Source: Siphonodentalium dalli
Lineage: Eukaryota; Mollusca; Scaphopoda; Gadilida; Siphonodentaliidae
NCBI GenBank assembly: GCA_032622095.1
Contig: CP136061.1
Location: 197,208,935-197,272,934 of the forward strand
Length of the DNA: 64,000 bases
Reading direction: 5' to 3'
Under the pieces are notes generated by a model. It worked only from the letters and a program-made list of their open reading frames with translations, made no database searches and was not told the origin of the DNA. Position numbers and translations under genes: made by a program. This document shows, piece after piece, positions 1-12,620 of the stretch (positions within the stretch are counted from its first letter, which is position 1; every line of letters starts with the position of its first letter).

Positions 1-405
1 TCTTTATAATTTCTGAGATAATAACATTACATTTTTTTAGATAAAGGGAGATAACTCCGCGGGCAAAACGGGGACAGTATGCTTTATAGGACTATTAGTT
101 AGAACTCATTAGCCCCAATATTCGTGCAAACTTTGAATGTGCTAGTCCTTATACTTTCAGATATTAAGGCGTTGAAAATTGGTTAAGTATAATAATAGAG
201 AAAAATAATCGTAAAATGGAGATAACTCCGTGAATAAACATTGGGCTGAAATCGGGATACCCTCATTTTCAGAAGCCCTTAGGTGCCTACATTCGCTAGA
301 GATTTCGCGTTCTTATTGCCATTAGTTTCTGAGTATTTCCAATTAAACGGAAAACGGCATCAGTAGAAAAACAATATACTTCCTTGGTTACACCATTGAA
401 GTATA
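1..405. other. Unassigned non-coding sequence
   Basis: AT-rich sequence with no exon, RNA gene or repeat that I can recognise. It lies upstream of the candidate first exon at 406 and could contain its promoter, but I see no convincing core promoter element. Confidence 0.3.
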
Positions 406-493
406 ATGATACAAGCTACTATGGACAGCGACAACTATATACGCTTGGTGTACGTATTTATATGCTCCATTGTATATTATACCATGTTCACAG
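406..493 (+). CDS. Candidate signal-peptide exon (5' end of the receptor gene)
   Basis: An ATG at 406, with a second in-frame ATG at 421, opens a frame with a short polar start and then a hydrophobic run (LVYVFICSIVYYTMF) ending in small or polar residues. This is the layout of a signal peptide. At 493 the frame meets a possible splice donor (CAG|GTACAT) in phase 1, the phase used by most later exons of the receptor gene. The donor is weak, and the exon that would join this one to the MAM domain was not found. It could equally be a chance open frame; it stays open to 630 if unspliced. Treat it as a hypothesis for the start of the receptor gene. Confidence 0.25.
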
Positions 494-706
494 GTACATG
501 TATAACTACAAGAAAATATCTGCAAGAAAACACACAAATGTACCCTGATGTTTTATTGCTGCAACGATTACACTCGTCAGCACGCGGCGGTTTAGATGAC
601 GATTATCGAGCTCAATCGGGACAGTATTAAATGTGCTGGTTCAAGTGAATTGCTTCGGATAAACAACCTATAGTCCATATTGGTAATTTGTATATATATA
701 TTATAG

Positions 707-1650
707 CACTAGCAGGGTTACCCGGCGTTGCCCAGGTTAAAGTGGTGTGAACCCCTCTGCATATTGTGGATATATTGTGGGAATAGAGGATACTCTTGTT
801 CAAAGCGTTGCACATATTCTCATAAATTATATATCCAAAACATGATTCTTACGCACGGAATATAAGTTGTAGCTCACCTTGTCGGATCAGAGCGATTGTC
901 ATTTTGTTTGTTCGTCCCACCAATAAAGAACTCTTTATTTATTTACAACTGCGTATACTTCAGACGTTATAACATGAAAATCATGAACACATTAGTTCGC
1001 AAAAATAAAACACGACAATTGAGTTTTACATAGAGATGTATCAATCAGTCTAGTGGGTTTGACTAAGATCTTGGGGACACCTGGTTATCATATCTTCATG
1101 AAGATACAGATGTTTTAAGGAACTGTCCAGGTGCTCCTCTGTTCAGTGTGCTATATACTGGCTAATTATTCTCAGTTTAAAATAAATGTTGCTATGCATA
1201 CATATCAGGTACAAGTGCCCGACACATAGCGATATTTTGAGTTGTTTGTGTTGGGCGTTGAGTCTGTTCTAAAACATGAAACATATCCTCTGTATATCAG
1301 GCAGATATAACCTTGTCAGATATCAGTATTGGAGGATCCTGAAAAGTAATCTGAAATTGACTCCGTTTTCTTTTATCTCTAAAGAAATTATATTTGACGG
1401 CACACTGTGACCACTATTGTTGAACAGGCCTTATATACATTTCCATATCTCTTGTAACTTTTTTGTGGAAACTATATTGAATGGGACAGACTCAATTGTG
1501 TTATAATATTAACATGAGCTATTCTTATATTTTAACATGCACCATTATCTTCCTCGTAAAAAGTTACCACTGTTAGAACGCCTTGGCGCCATCTCGATTG
1601 TAACCCGTGAAGTTATATATAGAACACATACATACAGACAGACAGATATT
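707..1650 (+). repeat. Dispersed repeat family A, copy 1 (GTTACCCGGCGTTGCCC head, ACAG tail)
   Basis: It begins with CACTAGCAGGGTTACCCGGC and runs through a body shared with 11624 onward and 59771 onward. Shared landmarks include the TACAACTGCGTATAC stretch near 945, the palindrome TATCTTCATGAAGATA near 1090, and 'CCAGGTGCTCCTCTGTT'. It ends near 1650 in ATACAGACAGACAGATA, preceded by a 'CCATCTCGATTG' block that recurs before two other ACAG tails (13.1 and 14.4 kb). No coding capacity is seen. The head/tail structure suggests a non-autonomous retroelement, but the class is not proven. Confidence 0.7.
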
Positions 1651-3228
1651 TGCAAATACATCTAGGCACCAAATGTGACGTTTTTAACACGCACGATTTG
1701 ATTCCTGGTATCATTAGAGAAGAACGTGTATGAATTTGATGTTAATTGGCACTAAATGTATTTCTATCATTTGTGGTGACCGCCCGTCCCTATTTCGGAC
1801 TCAAGCGGTGCCACATTGAATATATATATAATTGTTAAAAATTGGCGAGTATACAAAGTCGTATCAAATTTAGGGCCCCATACCTCTCACACAAACGGCA
1901 CCAAGTTTGGCGTAACTAAACCACACGAATAGATTCCTCGAATCATGGAGAGAAATATGTATCAGTCTGGTGGAAATCGGCGCTAAACATATTGCCTATC
2001 CATTTTTGTGTCTCGCTCACCCTATAAGGACCACTGTCTCGAAATTCACCACTTTTGTCATCTTTAAACCACACAATTTGGCTCCTGATATGGAGATAAA
2101 TATTTATAACTTTGGTGCTAATTGGCGACTAAACAATTTATGTTATAAAACTTAGTGCCCACCATACACCCCACACCATCTCTCACACAAACAGCACCAA
2201 TATCGCGTCTTCAAATCACATGGTTTGATTCATCGTATCGTGGATAAGAATGTGTTTCAATTTGGTGGGAATTGGCGCTAAAATTATTGTGTATCAATTC
2301 TGGTGCCCCTCTTCTTTTCAGTGCACCCCTGACTCGAATGTCGCCATTTTTAGCAGTTTTAAGCCACACCATTAGACTCTTCATACCATGTGGATGATTT
2401 TGTATAAGTTTGGTAGCAATCGGTGACTAAACCAATTCTTTTCAAATTTAGTGCCTACCCCCCCCCCCCACCCCCCACCAATTTGGCGTCTTTAAATCAC
2501 ACAATTAGATTCCTTGTGTCATGGAGAAGAATGTGTATTCATTTGGTGGAAATCCTCGCTAAAATTATTTTTATCAATGTTGGTGCCCCTCTCCCTTTCA
2601 GTGCACCCCTGACTCGAATGACGCCACTTTTGACAGCTTTAAGCCACCCCATTAGACTCCTCATACTGTATGGATGATTTCTTATACGATTGTGTAAAAA
2701 ATTGGCATGTATACAAATTCGTATACAATTTAGAGCCCCCATATCTCTCATCCAAACGGCACCACTTTGGCGTATTTAAACCACATGATTAGATTTCTCG
2801 TATCACGGAGAATATGTATCTATCTTGTGGAAATCAGCGCTAAAGATATTGTTCATCTTTGTTGTGTTCCTCTCACCCTCTATGCATGCTGACTCGAATG
2901 GCCCCACTTGTGACAGCTTGTGCGATCCTTAAACCCCACAATTGGATTCCTGATATCATGGAGATTATTATTGATAACTTTGGTAAACCAATTTTGATGA
3001 AATTTAGTGCTCACTAACCCCATCTCTCATCCAAACAGCACCAACATGGCGCCTTTAAATCACACGATCAGACGGTTCGTATTATGGATAAGAATGTGTA
3101 TCACTTTGGTGGAAATTGGCGCTAAAATTATTGCGTATCAATTTTGGTGCCCCTCTGCCTTTCAGTTCAAACCTGACTCGAATTGCGCCACCTTTGACAG
3201 ATTTAAGCCACACCATTAGACTCCTCAG
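1651..3228. repeat. Degenerate ~150-250-bp tandem-like repeats
   Basis: Units repeat phrases such as 'GGTGGAAATCGGCGCTAAA', 'TTTGGTGCCCCTCTCCC', 'CACACCATTAGACTCCTCAT' and 'CTCTCACCCAAACAGCACCA', each time diverged, with homopolymer C runs between some units (for example 2459-2473). The same units recur at about 13.2-14.4 kb, again just after a family A copy, so the two are probably parts of one larger repeat. Open frames here (1970-2155, 2423-2677, 3007-3219) read through the repeat and are not treated as genes. Confidence 0.65.
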
Positions 3229-3760
3229 CTTTAACTTGGTTATGAACCCATGACCCACAACTCATCTCAGCCCAATTTTTCATTGATCAACGGGCATACC
3301 ATGAACATTCTAAAATACTGAAAATTATTTGTTGGTAGTTGCCTTTCTAAATAAAAATAATCATTGAATTTCACAAATCAAGAATAAATAAGTCTCCTCT
3401 TATGATATTCAGATGTGATACCATAGATATATGAACTCCACTTTTGAAAAAATTCTATTTGACAGAAGTTCTTGGAAACCTGAAAACAGTAAAATCTTAA
3501 ATATCTTTCGTGCCATAAAAGTAAAGAGGTCACAATACACAATGGGTCGATAGTTCTTAAATATTGTGTCACACTACTCGCTTGTACCAAATGTCACAAA
3601 GAAACTCCAGACAGATTTTGATAAAATCCATTTTGAAATACCAGTACATTTTGACAAAACGTGCATCTGACCTATATCCGTATTTTCTCCTAATATGGAT
3701 AATTACATGTGGAGTAAACCAGTTCACAAGGCTGGCAAAGGAATAGTTCAACTCATGATA
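3229..3760 (-). repeat. Dispersed repeat family B, copy 1
   Basis: The segment starting 'CTTTAACTTGGTTATGAACC' is the reverse complement of the 24.0-24.47-kb segment over several hundred bases, with scattered differences. A third, interrupted copy lies at 20.05-20.23 plus 21.72-21.9 kb. No coding frame is conserved between copies. The class is unknown. Confidence 0.65.
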
Positions 3761-4564
3761 CACTCAACATTGATTGTCAGTTAACCTCATTGTGTGCAGT
3801 GAATTAGGCTGTCGGCCAGGTTCAGAACATGCGAATAGTTTTCCGGGAACACTGCCACGTTATTTCAGCGGCCAAATCGAAAAAGAGTTATAGTTTTATA
3901 CCCATTCCACGATTGAACAAGTTGAAACCAAATCTTTTGATGAAGAAATATATTTTGTTAACAAGATTTATGGTGAAAAATAACGGAATCAGTTATGGCT
4001 ACTGTATAATCGTATCCACCAGTGACCTTTCAAAAAAATGAGCAATTTTGGAAAAGCGAACACAGTGGCTAAGTTATAACTTAAACTGCCAACTGCGTTT
4101 TTATTTAAATTACTACATCTCACCATATCCATACTTAAAGGAAAGAACTGTTGAGTATTAATTTGGATTTTCCTGCCATTGGGAGCCGAAAATATATTTT
4201 CTGCTGAAAATCGCTCTTTTTGACGGAAATATCTATTTTCAGATATCATTCGAACAAATATCATAATAATGCCGATCTCTTTAATTCACACCACACGAAG
4301 TAGTAACTATCCGACAAGCATATATAGAAAGATACCCGCATGGCGCAAAGGCCCTCAATCGGTAGTTATTACATATATACAGCTGCATCCATTTAACTGA
4401 TTGTTGAAATCCACGGTTCAAGTAGGACGGATTCGCAACTTCAAGTCTAACCTAACTTTAAACCATGTTTTGCTGGCCCGATGATTTATCTGCTCCATGA
4501 TGGCGTTTTATGACAACAGCGATGATCGCAATTTACAAAAAACTTATCCCCTTACACTTTACAG
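3761..4564. other. Unassigned, probable intron
   Basis: No recognisable exon or repeat. The N-terminal third of the MAM domain should be encoded upstream of 4565, but I could not find the expected Cys/Phe-Glu and Trp landmarks in any frame here. Confidence 0.3.
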
Positions 4565-4596
4565 ATGCGAGCTCTACTCAGTTGTAGATTATACTG
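4565..4596 (+). CDS. Receptor gene, MAM domain mini-exon
   Basis: After the acceptor TTTACAG, 32 bases encode CELYSVVDYT plus the first base of a Gly codon, then donor G|GTAAAT. The string ending in DYTGGTGRYRYIE, once joined to the next exon, matches the centre of MAM domains, where an 'S-x-D-[HY]-T-x-G-x-G-x-[YF]' block is usual. Entry is in phase 2 if the acceptor at 4564 is used; the frame also stays open upstream to 4485, so the exon could be longer. Exit is phase 1, which the next exon needs. It is very short, so an alternative boundary is possible. Confidence 0.5.
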
Positions 4597-4751
4597 GTAA
4601 ATATTTTATCATATTTTCACTGTCAATAGAATTGGGCGGCCGTATTATTTAGCTCGATAATAGAGCAACACTGCAGTTGCGTGTAAACCATGTCTGGCTG
4701 GACCTATATATATGAGAAGCATATGATGATGAATGTGTCTTTAAACTACAG

Positions 4752-5008
4752 GTACCGGGCGTTATCGTTACATAGAGGCAACTGGTCCCCAACTTGGAGA
4801 TGTTGCAATATTGAGGTCCGCGAGAATTTATGACAGGTCCGTCAGATGCTTCGCCATGTGGTATCATATGTTTGGAGACAACATTGGGAAGCTCCTGGTA
4901 TACCAAGAGTACAATACGAAGATGGTCCCACTGTTCTCCAAATCTGGGTCTCAGGGGAATGTATGGATGAAGGCAGTGATGGATCTAGAACCAACGATGG
5001 ACTACACA
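4752..5008 (+). CDS. Receptor gene, MAM domain core exon
   Basis: Acceptor CTACAG at 4751, donor GTAAGT at 5009, entry phase 1, exit phase 0. The 257-base exon encodes a clear MAM core: GRYRYIEATG, then GDVAILRS, then RSVRCFAMWYHMFGDNIGKL with the conserved Cys and the F-x-x-W-Y-H-M-x-G block, then a strand ending in GSQGNVWMKAVMDLEP. MAM domains are extracellular ~170-residue beta-sandwich adhesion modules found in meprins, receptor tyrosine phosphatases and many invertebrate receptors. The exon lies in the correct order and phase with 4565-4596 and 5234-5321. Read alone, the frame runs into a stop at 5024-5026, which is inside the intron. Confidence 0.85.
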
Positions 5009-5233
5009 GTAAGTATAGCGAGGTGACTTCTCCAAAACAAAATGCCCGTATCTAAGATTAGGCAGAACACGCTGAGTAAACATCTAGTTCATCTCCATCG
5101 GCGAATGAGATGTTCACTTCAAACAATTTTACCGTTATATAGTTGACCGTTTTCGTGGTCATAGACTATACTTAGTATTTTTCCTTGTTTTCCCTTGTAG
5201 GTTTCATGTTATTGTAACGATTCTGCATTATAG

Positions 5234-5321
5234 ATTTCTATTCATGGAGTTCGTGGAACAGATTATCAAGGGGACATAGCTATTGACGACCTTTCACTAT
5301 CGCCAGACGCTTGTGCTATAG
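5234..5321 (+). CDS. Receptor gene, MAM domain C-terminal exon
   Basis: Acceptor TGCATTATAG, 88 coding bases entered in phase 0, donor G|GTACGT in phase 1. It encodes ISIHGVRGTDYQGDIAIDDL followed by SLSPDACAIG. The G-x-x-G-x-x-Y-x-G-D-I-A-x-D-D block followed by a Cys is the diagnostic end of a MAM domain. Ending in phase 1 just after the last Cys gives a modular border that can splice to the phase-1 SUEL-like exon at 18627. The intervening 13 kb contains repeats and no other exon I could support. Confidence 0.85.
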
Positions 5322-5616
5322 GTACGTACGCGTCCTTACTTAGACAATACGCATTTTACGAACTATATGTTCTCGCTCAAACGGATAACGCCAAGTTGTA
5401 AATTTGGCGAAAACGTCACTCAGTAATTTCGCTATTCGACTTCACAGTAAATGACTTGCAGTTCGCGTTCAGCAGATAACTGCATTTGGGACACGGATAC
5501 GTGTATTTAAGTTACAAGAAACGGGTAGCGTACTGATAGAATGGTCTTTATTTGCGTACATGACTGAGAATACACTCTTTTGGAAATATATATAACTGTA
5601 CTCGTGTTTGTTTTTT
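5322..5616. other. Intron sequence, nothing assigned
   Basis: Follows the MAM exon donor. No repeat or second exon seen. Confidence 0.3.
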
Positions 5617-5656
5617 CACCCACTGACCGACGCGGCAAAGCCGCGTCCAGTGGGTG
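5617..5656. repeat. Short perfect-armed hairpin
   Basis: CACCCACTG pairs with CAGTGGGTG, and ACGCGGC pairs with GCCGCGT around an AAA loop. The left side carries three extra bases (ACC) between the two stems. It resembles the three longer hairpins in this window in having a GC-rich core, but it lacks their ACGAGG/CCGAGT hexamers. Confidence 0.7.
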
Positions 5657-7024
5657 TACTATAATGGTAGGACTCGTGCGTTTCTGCTGAACTGAACTAG
5701 TGCCCATGCGTTTCTGCTGAGCTGCACTGACGTTTGATCGCAAAATAAAATTATAATCATTATCAAAGCACACGCTTGGATAACACCGCCATAAACAGTT
5801 TCATATTATGATGTTAATCTCATATCGTCAATAAAATTAGAGTTCTAACTTATAAAACTAAGATGTACTGCTAAGGTATTTCTGCCAATTGGGTAACTAG
5901 ATTCAGGTGGAACTGAAACTTGATAAATTTCAATTTCAACCACTTGAAATGCCGTTGAAACTGGAAAGGGTTAAGTTGGGGAGCAACGCACGCGCGAAAT
6001 GACGTCATCGTAAACAATGCGCCTCTTCCAGATTAAATCGTACATGCCTCAGGCTCAGGCTCGCTTGAAGATGAATTCGGCTCAGAAGCATTTTACTTTG
6101 TAGTGGGATTTAAATTTGAATATTCTTAGTTGCATGCAGCATGCATGAATATATTGATGTGTTTACATGCGAGCTTCAATGACGACTTGCAGAAATTCTC
6201 GGATGTTGAAGTGAAGTGAAATTTCGATCTTCGATTTCAAGCGAGGACAGCCATTCTTCGAATTCTCGACTCATCGAAAAAATTCAATTTCTTCCATCTA
6301 AATTACGTGTTGGACTATATCATTTTAAGAAAATATAAGGAATACACGCCGACACACGATGTCTCCGCTTAAAATTTTGAAAAATAAGAGATTTATCGAC
6401 ATAAATCGATTTGAATGGGAAAGTCTATGTTAAATATTTTGTCTCTTTTTCCGGTTTTTTTCATGTTTAAAAAAAATCAATTTCTCGAGTCTGAAAGCTT
6501 ATTTCTTGCACAATCCAGTTATTTTAAGATCGGATGAGTATATTACAAATGCATTCAAAGTCCGAACCTCATAAATTGGATATTAGTCGTTTTATTAACA
6601 ATTGTTTAGTTAGACCTAACTTTTTTTTTAAATCGATGTTTAATAAAAATTTATATCTCAAGTCTAAAAGAATTTTACTTGTTAAAATTAGTTAAATTAA
6701 AATGATGTAAGTTTTCTAGATAGGCATACGAAGTCTCAGCTTAAAATTTAGAAGAATAAAAGTTTTATCGACATAAATCAGCATAAATCGATGTTACTAT
6801 ATTTTAGGGCTCTGCGAGTGTTTTCTGAGCTGCTCCATATTGGGCACCAGGGTCCATATTTGACCAGTTCTACCTGATATCTTTTGCTTTTGGGACTTCC
6901 AGTTGGTCAATTTTGCCCCACAGCCTAATACTACATGTATAATCCTGATATAGTACTTACAGTTTTGAGTAACTTTTGACACATGACATGCATGTCTCGT
7001 GATATTCATTAAACTTTCGCCTTT
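5657..7024. other. Unassigned, probable intron
   Basis: AT-rich, with weak internal repetition: the 'TTTATCGACATAAATC' phrase recurs near 6390 and 6765. No exon recognised. Confidence 0.3.
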
Positions 7025-7990
7025 TTGTCAAATTGTGCGACAGTATAGTCGCGTTACTTTATACGTCAACATTGGTCATTATCACTCGACAAATTTATTT
7101 CAGTCTATCGGTATCAACCCATATTTTCCCCAAATTTCATCAGTGTATTCGCATTAGCCATTATGTGTATATGTTATCATGTGATACTAATTTCTATGGT
7201 ATATCACTATATACTTACATCATTTGCTATTCCTTACTATAAAATTATGGCACCATCCATAGAAATGGAGATAATTTCAGACACCCCCCCCCCATTTTAT
7301 AGCTTTTCCGCTACAGTAGAGTCGCTTTTAATTTTGTGTCACATTGGTCTTTATTGCTCTACTAATTTATATCAGTTCATCGATATGAACCCCATATCCA
7401 CATATAACCCAGTCCCACCCTACCTCTACTCCCGGCCCAATTTATTAATTTTTTTCATCAGTATAGACGCGTTACGTACATATTTTTATCATATGATACT
7501 TACATGTATGTCTATGCTATTACTATGCCATATACGTATATCAATTGCTATTCATTTCTATATAAGTATGGTGCCATCTATAGAGATAGAGATAATTTCA
7601 GACCCCCCCCCATTTTATATCATTGCCGCTACAGTACAGTCGCGATGCATTACATGGCTATCGCTCTACTAATTTATGTCAGTTATGAACCCATTTTTCT
7701 CCATATAACCAATCCAACATCTAATCCCGGCCCAAATTATTTTTTTTCTTTTCATCGGTACCGGTATAGTTGTGTTACATACATGTACACATTTTATCAT
7801 TTGATTCATTCTAATTTGCATTGTACCACTATAGAAGTCCATAAATGACTATTCTGGCACTATATTGAGATAACTAAGATTCTGACCCCCCCCCCCCATT
7901 TTAGACTAGTAGCTTTGTTGCAACAGTAGAGTTGAGATGCATAATATGTAAACATTGGTCGTTATCGCTCTACAAATTGATATCGGTTCT
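7025..7990. repeat. Tandem repeat, about 300-bp unit, three copies
   Basis: Each unit carries a poly-C run followed by CATTTTATA (near 7284, 7597 and 7887), then 'GCTACAGTA', 'TCGCTCTACTAATTTAT' and a poly-T stretch. Copies are clearly related but diverged. The open frames 7163-7672 and 7504-7848 follow the repeat and have no recognisable domain. Confidence 0.7.
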
Positions 7991-8271
7991 ATTTTATACT
8001 AATTTGTATTCTGTATTTTTCTTCTGTTCAACAATGCGGAAATCATACAATGCCTTGTAACCTTTGCTTCAACATGTCGAGTTCCGCTGCAGACGATACC
8101 AAACTGACAACATTTCGAAATGTAAACAGGCTTCAAACTCACCTTATCTGAGAAAAACTCTGGTGAAAACACGGCTACATAAGAAATTTGTGTATTAGGT
8201 GTACTCGTATTTGTGAGGTGAACTGCGTTCAAAACCAAAGGTCCCAAGTCAAGGTCCAAAATCCCCAACAC

Positions 8272-8500
8272 ACTGATGTGCGGTTTAATGATTACTCCAT
8301 CTACATAACCTAACCAATATAAGGATGTGAGGTTTATTGATAACTCCATCCACATAACCATAAAGATGTGAGGTATAATTCTAACTCCATCTTCATAACC
8401 AATATAATGATGTGATGTTTAATGATAACCCCATCTACATAGCCAATATAAGGATGTGAGGTTTAATGATAACTCCATCCACATAACTAATAAATATGAG
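8272..8500. repeat. Minisatellite, about 43-53-bp unit, about five copies
   Basis: The unit is roughly 'GATGTGAGGTTTAATGATAA' followed by CTCCATCCACATAACC, repeated with small indels. Confidence 0.8.
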
Positions 8501-9310
8501 TGAAAATTAAACAAACAAATTAAATTCCATGAAGGCGTCCAAAATGGTCTACCTAATTCTGCTCCAAAAACATGTATTTTGAATATATGGATGTTTATTT
8601 GGGGAAACCGATTATTTCAATGACACTTTAATTCACTCGGGGCCAAAACCCGACCCGGCAAATACACCGAGTGCCAATGGACACCTGTTTTGTCGAGCGG
8701 GGTAGTAAGTGTTGGCATTGGGTATTGATGCTAAAATAGTCACATCCGTTAAAACTGCCATAAACAAAAATATTATTAATTTATAGACAAATTCCGTTCT
8801 TATTCCAATCATAAATATCGCATGAATTGCATGTTATTGTCACTACTGTGGTGTTAGTACTAGTACTGTGTGTTATGTAAACAAACATTACGGAAATACA
8901 TGCAATAATCAACACACTCAACACAGAGGAAACCCCCACTAACTGAACTTTGGTTAGAAATGCCACCAAGTTGTTTACAACATGAAGGTTCTTATCATTT
9001 GCTAATCCTCGCCTCTCAAAATTTCGGCGTTGAATGGATCACCGTGAATCACTCTCTTAAAAAATCGCCACGATATAAAATTGCTGATCGCTTGCATATA
9101 CGTATATAAACAAACGTTCAGCTTACACTGTTTTGTGGATGGTATCGCATTCATACTATGTTACTATCATTATACTATACTTCTGGTGTAAATATACGCA
9201 TTCTTTAGTTGAATTGACATTTATACTGTCATTCCTGGTGACCCTCCAATAGCTTATCAATACCACTCAGGAGAGTGGGTGTTTTTCCTCAATTAACTGA
9301 ATTTCTTGTT
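8501..9310. other. Unassigned, probable intron
   Basis: No repeat or exon identified. Confidence 0.3.
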
Positions 9311-9412
9311 GTAAATGATTACGCACGAGATAGCCGGCGGAGTGATACCACGAGTGTCGGAACGGCCCGAGTGATATCACTCCGCCGGTTATCTAGTGCG
9401 GTAATCATTTAC
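9311..9412. repeat. Long hairpin with asymmetric core (hairpin B)
   Basis: The arms GTAAATGATTAC ... GTAATCATTTAC pair over about 45 bases with few mismatches; the inner stem is CCGGCGGAGTGATA. The centre reads ACGAGT (9350-9355), an 11-base spacer, then CCGAGT (9367-9372). These hexamers break the palindrome because both show CGAG on the same strand. The same core occurs in the hairpins at 17.4 and 54.9 kb, whose arms are unrelated. Confidence 0.85.
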
Positions 9413-11623
9413 ACAAAAAAAACACGAAGACGGTTCTATATGTATTACATATCTCCCATATAATATAGCTAGAATGTCAATAAATTTTTATATTTATTGC
9501 CAAAACTGCCACATTAGTGTTCATTTACAACGCATAGGGTTAATTTCAGTTAAAAATCAAGGAACCAGTCTATCGATTCGAGGATCTCTAGAAACTTCCT
9601 TTACCGGCGAACTCCTGAAACTTTGTCTATACTTCACCTGGATTCGGAAATGTGTTATAATTGTTTTTAATTCAACTGATTTGGTTCATAAATCCTCAAA
9701 TAAATTTGTGTTTTATGTGAAAGAATATATACAGACAACTGTCACCAAAAAGTAACTACCTTGTTGTTCATTCATGGATTAAAATTTTTAATTGACTTCG
9801 CCGCTGAAAGTTGGAAATTGGTGAAAGTGAAACTAGGTCAAAGGATATTTCAAGGAATTCATTCAGTGATCCACTTTAAATGGGAAATAACAGAATACTG
9901 TGAATGGTCATCGATTCACATGAATACATTATAGTTTGTGAACAAATCTACCAGAACTTAAAGGTATTTATGCTGTTTGTTTTTTTTATTTGTGATAACA
10001 TCGGCATATTTTAAATATCATTTATGGTATAAATCAGTTGATCAACTGATTGAACAGTTCACCAATGAGCAGCTGAGTTTTATCATAATAATTAAATTAC
10101 ATTCTGTAACACTTTTAATGGTCAAAGTTTTATTAGTATGTAGGGCGGTGGAGTACTTTTTCAACATTTTATTGTGTTATTCGAGTAATTTAAATTGAAT
10201 TAGCTAGACATTTTTAATTTTAATATACTGTTATTAAATGCATACTGGTAGAGGAACATTTTGATTCAGTGTCTACAATTCAAAGATGTTTGTCTGAGAT
10301 CCACGATTCTTTAATCAGAATCAGAGTCAGATTCGATCATTGCCAAGCGTCGATACTTCTTTCGTGAATAATTTTCAGATTGACACTGAGAAATGAGATG
10401 GAATGTTCACCCTAAACTTGCCACCTTTAATAGTGGAATTTGCAAACATTCCCTGAACGATTCGTCCATGAACATATGCAATTGGCCGCTTTTCAACTTA
10501 ATACTAGAATGATGTTGATTCTTGCTGATACTACCGATTTTGTTTCCAATGTTACCAGTTGTGATAATATAATGTTGACAGATTGGCTTGTCCTATTGGT
10601 GGAAGCGGAACACTGTGAATAGTTAAGACTCAAGTGGACAGTCATGACTAAGAGTCACTTGAGTTGATTCAAGTTGGACAGGTGCAAGGTTAAGTTAGTC
10701 TGTATCATTTGAGAGTTAATTGAATATATATAATTAACGAAAAACGAATGATGCCAAAGACATATAACATATTTTCGACCGAAAATCTTAAAAAAATTGT
10801 GGAAAAATTAATTGTTTTTATTTTTTTATGGAAACTTAATTATAATTTTCCTATAACAGAAGTCGAAATCATACGAAAGAATATTACAGCTTGCCATGGT
10901 TATCGATGAGAACGCGAAAGATTTACCGACAAAGATCTGTATCGACTTTTGGTGGAAGTTTAATTAACACTACACCCCCCCCCCTGTTTAGCGGCGACAC
11001 GCGAGATCATAATACTGAGTTTCTATAGTAGTATGTAGATATCTCTCAACATCCGTCTCATTTTGTATGCAACTTTGATCTAAGTGGTCTGTACGGTGTA
11101 CGTATGTAAGAGAGGTGTATATCAGAGGTGTAGCAAATGATATAATGTGCATGTGACATTGGGCCTTGTTGTACGTGGGGTTTGTTGGAATTTCAAAAAA
11201 AAGTGTGACAAGTAGTCGGCGTGTTAACGACTTTTTGTGACTGTTTCCACTAAAACCAGATTCGGGTTTCGCCAATCTATAAACTGTTTTAATCCAATCA
11301 TGATGGCGTCAACAATGACCACTAGAGATGAACGTTAGACGAGATTGTTGTTACTTCGTGATTAGGTAACATGGTCCATCATTGTACCATATACCATGCG
11401 TATTTGCTGAATGACAAACGTTTGGTGGTTTATTAATATATATTGTGCCAGTGGGAATGTTTGGGATATTGTATTAATGCCAGACAGTTAAGGTGTACAT
11501 ATATACCACAGTCCTGATTAAAAAGAACCATCAAAGATGCAGGCAACTACGAGCAAACGAAAGATGAGCTGACACACACGATATACCTAGCTCAAATATT
11601 GTCCGGTGTTTGAAAATATATAC
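9413..11623. other. Unassigned, probable intron
   Basis: AT-rich. Open frames 9474-9755, 9977-10198 and 10988-11275 have no domain, no splice-consistent borders and unremarkable composition. A poly-C run lies at 10976-10984. Confidence 0.3.
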
Positions 11624-12620
11624 AACTAGCAGGGTTACCCGGCGTTGCCCAGGTTAATGTATGCTGTGGATATTTGTTGGGAATAGAGTGTTATGCGTTT
11701 TCTCATAAATTGTATATTCAAATAGCATCACAAAACATGATTATTACAGTAATGGAATATAAGTAGTGGCTCACCTTGTCAATTGTCATTCTGTTTATCG
11801 CGATTAATCCGTTCCACCAATAATGAAGTATTTATTTATTTACAACTGCGTATACATTAGACGTTATAATATGATACATGAACATCATAAACACATTAGT
11901 TCGATAAAAGATGATAATTGGGTTTTACATATTGAGATCTATCAATCAATCTAGTGGGTTGGACTAAGATCTCGAGGACACCTGGCTATCATATCTCCAT
12001 GAAGATACAGATGTTTCAAAGAAATGTCCAGGTGCTCCTCTGTTTATGGTGCTATATATTGGCTAAATATTCTTAGTTTAAACGAAATGTTGCTGCGCAA
12101 ATATATCAGCTACATGTGCCAGGCACAGAGCGAGATTTTGAGTTGTTTATGTCAGTCGATGAGTCTGTTCTAAAACCCTTGTCAGATGTCAGTAATGGTA
12201 GGATCGTGAAAAGTCTTGTGCTACTAACTGCATTTTCTTGTATATCAGAAGAAACTATATTTGACTGCACACTGTGACCACTATTTTTGAACAGGCCTTC
12301 CATATCTCTTGACAAATTGTAACTTTTTGTGGAAACTGTATTGAATGGAACAGACTAAAATATTTTATTATATATATGTAATCCACTGACGGTTCGAGGT
12401 CTCTCAATTTGCACGAATATATGTATCTCTCCAATAGAATGATAAATATACATTTAATGCTTCTTCTAGTTATCTCTTTTTGCTAGCTCATTGTGTGAAT
12501 GCCTTGATTGCCATTCCCATATAAATATGACTGTTAAGAAGATATAATTGTTCAAGTGACTTATGTGGGTCACCATATGCCGGGATTGTGAAATGTGAAC
12601 GCCCAACTACTTAAAATTAT
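11624..12620 (+). repeat. Dispersed repeat family A, copy 2
   Basis: It begins ACTAGCAGGGTTACCCGGCG and follows copy 1 closely, including the TATCTCCATGAAGATA element near 11991 (a diverged form of the copy-1 palindrome) and the CTCCTCTGTT block, to about 12.4 kb. The boundary with the following repeats is not sharp. Confidence 0.7.

Noticed and set aside
7163-7672. 169-codon + strand ORF
   Set aside because: It spans more than one unit of a ~300-bp tandem repeat with poly-C runs; no domain, and the related frame is broken in other units.
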